Shown here: one piece after another, positions 5,783 to 7,052 of the stretch
Layout of the letters: each line of letters starts with the position of its first letter
Position numbering within the stretch: position 1 is the stretch's first letter
DNA from: Caryophanales bacterium UBA3935
GTDB taxonomy: Bacteria; Bacillota_I; Bacilli_A; ML615J-28; CAG-698
Direction: 5' to 3'
DNA: 7,052 nucleotides
NCBI GenBank assembly: GCA_002385755.1
Contig: DGED01000057.1
Span: 1-7,052, forward strand
Program-made: the position numbers and the translations under genes
Notes under the pieces: model-generated
What the model was told of the DNA's origin: nothing
What the model saw: only the letters and a program-made list of their open reading frames with translations
Databases searched by the model: none

Positions 5783-7042
5783 ATGATTTATGACAACCAA
5801 CCGCTGATGGAATTAATAGAAAAAGGAAAAAGAAACGGTTATATCGCCATTAGAGATATATTGGAATTAATCGACGAGGACAGCGAGGATTTTGACGAGA
5901 TCGCGAAACTCTTGGAAAGCGAGAATATCGATCTTGTCCGCAGCGAAGACCTCTCTGAATACGATACCGACAATAATCTTGAGGATGACGACGAGGGCTT
6001 GGATTTCGAGGGCTTTATCGGCGATTTGGAAGCCGACCCGGAATTTAACGAATTCACGAGCGAAATCGAAAGCGAGCTTAAGACCAAGGATATCGACGAC
6101 CTCGTCACGACTTTCGTGCCGACCCAGGCCGACGACCCCGTCAAGATGTACCTTAAGGAAATCGGCCAAATTCCGCTCTTGACCACGATTCGCGAATTGG
6201 AACTTTCCCGCACCGTCCAGCAAGGGCTTTTGGCTCAGGAAGTTCTCCGCCAGCACGAGAAAGGCAAGAAGGAACTCACGGAAGAAGAAATCGCGAAATA
6301 CAAGCGGTTTGTGGAAGAAGGTCTTGACGCCCGGGAAATTCTAATCGAGTCGAATTTGCGGCTCGTCGTATCGATTGCGAAAAGGTATCTCGGCCGCGGC
6401 ATGCAATTCCAGGATTTGATTCAAGAAGGCAATATGGGATTGATGAAGGCCGTCAACAAATTTGACCCGACCAAGGGCTTTAAGTTCTCTACTTACGCCA
6501 CCTGGTGGATCAGACAGGCGATTACCAGGGCGATCGCGGACCAGGCCAGGACGATAAGGATCCCCGTCCATATGGTCGAGACGATCAATAAGCTCGTCCG
6601 GACGCAGCGAAAGCTGACGCAGGAGTTGCGCCGGGAGCCGACGCCGGAGGAACTCGCCGCTGAGATGAAGATCACGGTCGAAAAGGTCCAGCAAATCCAA
6701 AAGATCGCTCAGGAACCCGTGTCGCTCGAGACGCCGGTCGGCGAGGAAGACGATTCCACCTTGGGCGATTTCGTGCATGACACCGAACTTCCCAACCCGC
6801 TTGACTACACGATAAACGAGAAATACAAGGAAGAAATCGACACAGTCCTAAGGACATTGACGCCGCGCGAGGAAAAAGTCTTGCGTTTGCGGTTCGGTCT
6901 TACCGACGGGAAGCCTCATACCCTTGAGGAAGTGGGCAGAGAATTTGGCGTTACCCGCGAGCGGATCAGGCAGATCGAAGCGAAAGCGATTCGCCGCCTG
7001 CGCCACCCGACGCGACAGAAACGGCTCAGTCAATACAAATAA
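5783..7042 (+). CDS. rpoD: Primary sigma factor RpoD (SigA)
   Basis: The housekeeping sigma-70 factor that directs RNA polymerase to -10/-35 promoters. At 419 residues from ATG 5783 it is a little longer than B. subtilis SigA (about 371). Domains in order: a region 1.1-like module (1-55), a very acidic linker (about 56-95), region 1.2 from [12 protein letters not shown] (117 on), region 2 with [12 protein letters not shown] (191 on) and the promoter-melting/-10 helix around Trp241-Trp242 ([19 protein letters not shown]), region 3.0 with His263 and Glu266 (HMVETINKL), region 3.2 ([19 protein letters not shown]) and region 4.2, the -35 helix-turn-helix ([20 protein letters not shown], from 380). 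A stretch rich in Lys and Glu between regions 1.2 and 2.1 is longer than in SigA. Region 1.1 and the full region 4 mark it as a primary rather than alternative sigma factor. It is the last gene of the glyQS-dnaG-rpoD operon; no terminator is visible in the ten bases left after its TAA. Confidence 0.97.
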   Translation: MIYDNQPLMELIEKGKRNGYIAIRDILELIDEDSEDFDEIAKLLESENIDLVRSEDLSEYDTDNNLEDDDEGLDFEGFIGDLEADPEFNEFTSEIESELKTKDIDDLVTTFVPTQADDPVKMYLKEIGQIPLLTTIRELELSRTVQQGLLAQEVLRQHEKGKKELTEEEIAKYKRFVEEGLDAREILIESNLRLVVSIAKRYLGRGMQFQDLIQEGNMGLMKAVNKFDPTKGFKFSTYATWWIRQAITRAIADQARTIRIPVHMVETINKLVRTQRKLTQELRREPTPEELAAEMKITVEKVQQIQKIAQEPVSLETPVGEEDDSTLGDFVHDTELPNPLDYTINEKYKEEIDTVLRTLTPREEKVLRLRFGLTDGKPHTLEEVGREFGVTRERIRQIEAKAIRRLRHPTRQKRLSQYK

Positions 7043-7052
7043 AAAAGGCAAC

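Noticed and set aside
20..7052. Mycoplasma-type code with TGA as Trp, suggested by the Mollicutes-like gene order
   Set aside because: rnfA, the membrane protein and dnaG end cleanly at TGA at family-appropriate lengths, and Trp codons inside the genes are TGG.
20..7052. CRISPR array, tRNA, rRNA, insertion sequence or phage genes
   Set aside because: No spaced direct repeats, tRNA-like cloverleaf, terminal inverted repeats, transposase or phage motifs were seen; coding genes fill nearly the whole window.

Overview
The window looks like the end of a contig from a low-GC-lineage Bacillota, most likely an uncultured member of the Bacilli / Mollicutes-related branch. Three things point there. 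The order glycyl-tRNA synthetase, primase, primary sigma factor is the same neighbourhood I recall from Mollicutes. The glycyl-tRNA synthetase is the single-chain alpha2 type. The sigma factor closely resembles SigA of the Bacillus group. Every Trp inside the genes is TGG, and TGA is used as a stop for rnfA, the membrane protein and dnaG, so the standard bacterial code applies rather than the Mycoplasma code. All genes are on the + strand and there is no gene-free stretch longer than about 160 bases.

Region 1 (1-755) is the tail of an Rnf electron-transport operon. Bases 1-19 are a perfect Tn5/Nextera mosaic-end adapter, not genome. They are followed by the C-terminal two-thirds of rnfA and a very short rnfB that keeps only its membrane anchor and first Fe-S motif. 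The rest of the operon (C, D, G, E in the common C-D-G-E-A-B order) would lie off the left edge.

Region 2 (774-1920) is a single-gene unit: a strong extended -10 promoter, a lipoprotein with two tandem FMN-binding-like repeats, and a strong intrinsic terminator. As given, the gene is split by an apparent one-base deletion near 938-939. The 3-aa-scale context suggests a collapsed T run, so this is either a sequence error or a real frameshift. Placed beside Rnf, the lipoprotein is a candidate extracytoplasmic flavin electron carrier, though its flavin-attachment motifs are degenerate.

Region 3 (1968-2480) encodes a 170-aa polytopic membrane protein that resembles the uncharacterised DUF6512 family.

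Region 4 (2571-7042) is a macromolecular-synthesis operon, glyQS-dnaG-rpoD, driven by a second extended -10 promoter. It supplies glycyl-tRNA, replication primers and the primary sigma factor. The gaps are 17 nt and 5 nt, and the rpoD ribosome binding site lies at the very end of dnaG. The RpoD encoded here retains the His and Glu of region 3.0 that read the TG of extended -10 promoters, which fits the two promoters seen in this same window. I found no CRISPR array, tRNA, rRNA, insertion sequence or complete new defence or metabolic system.
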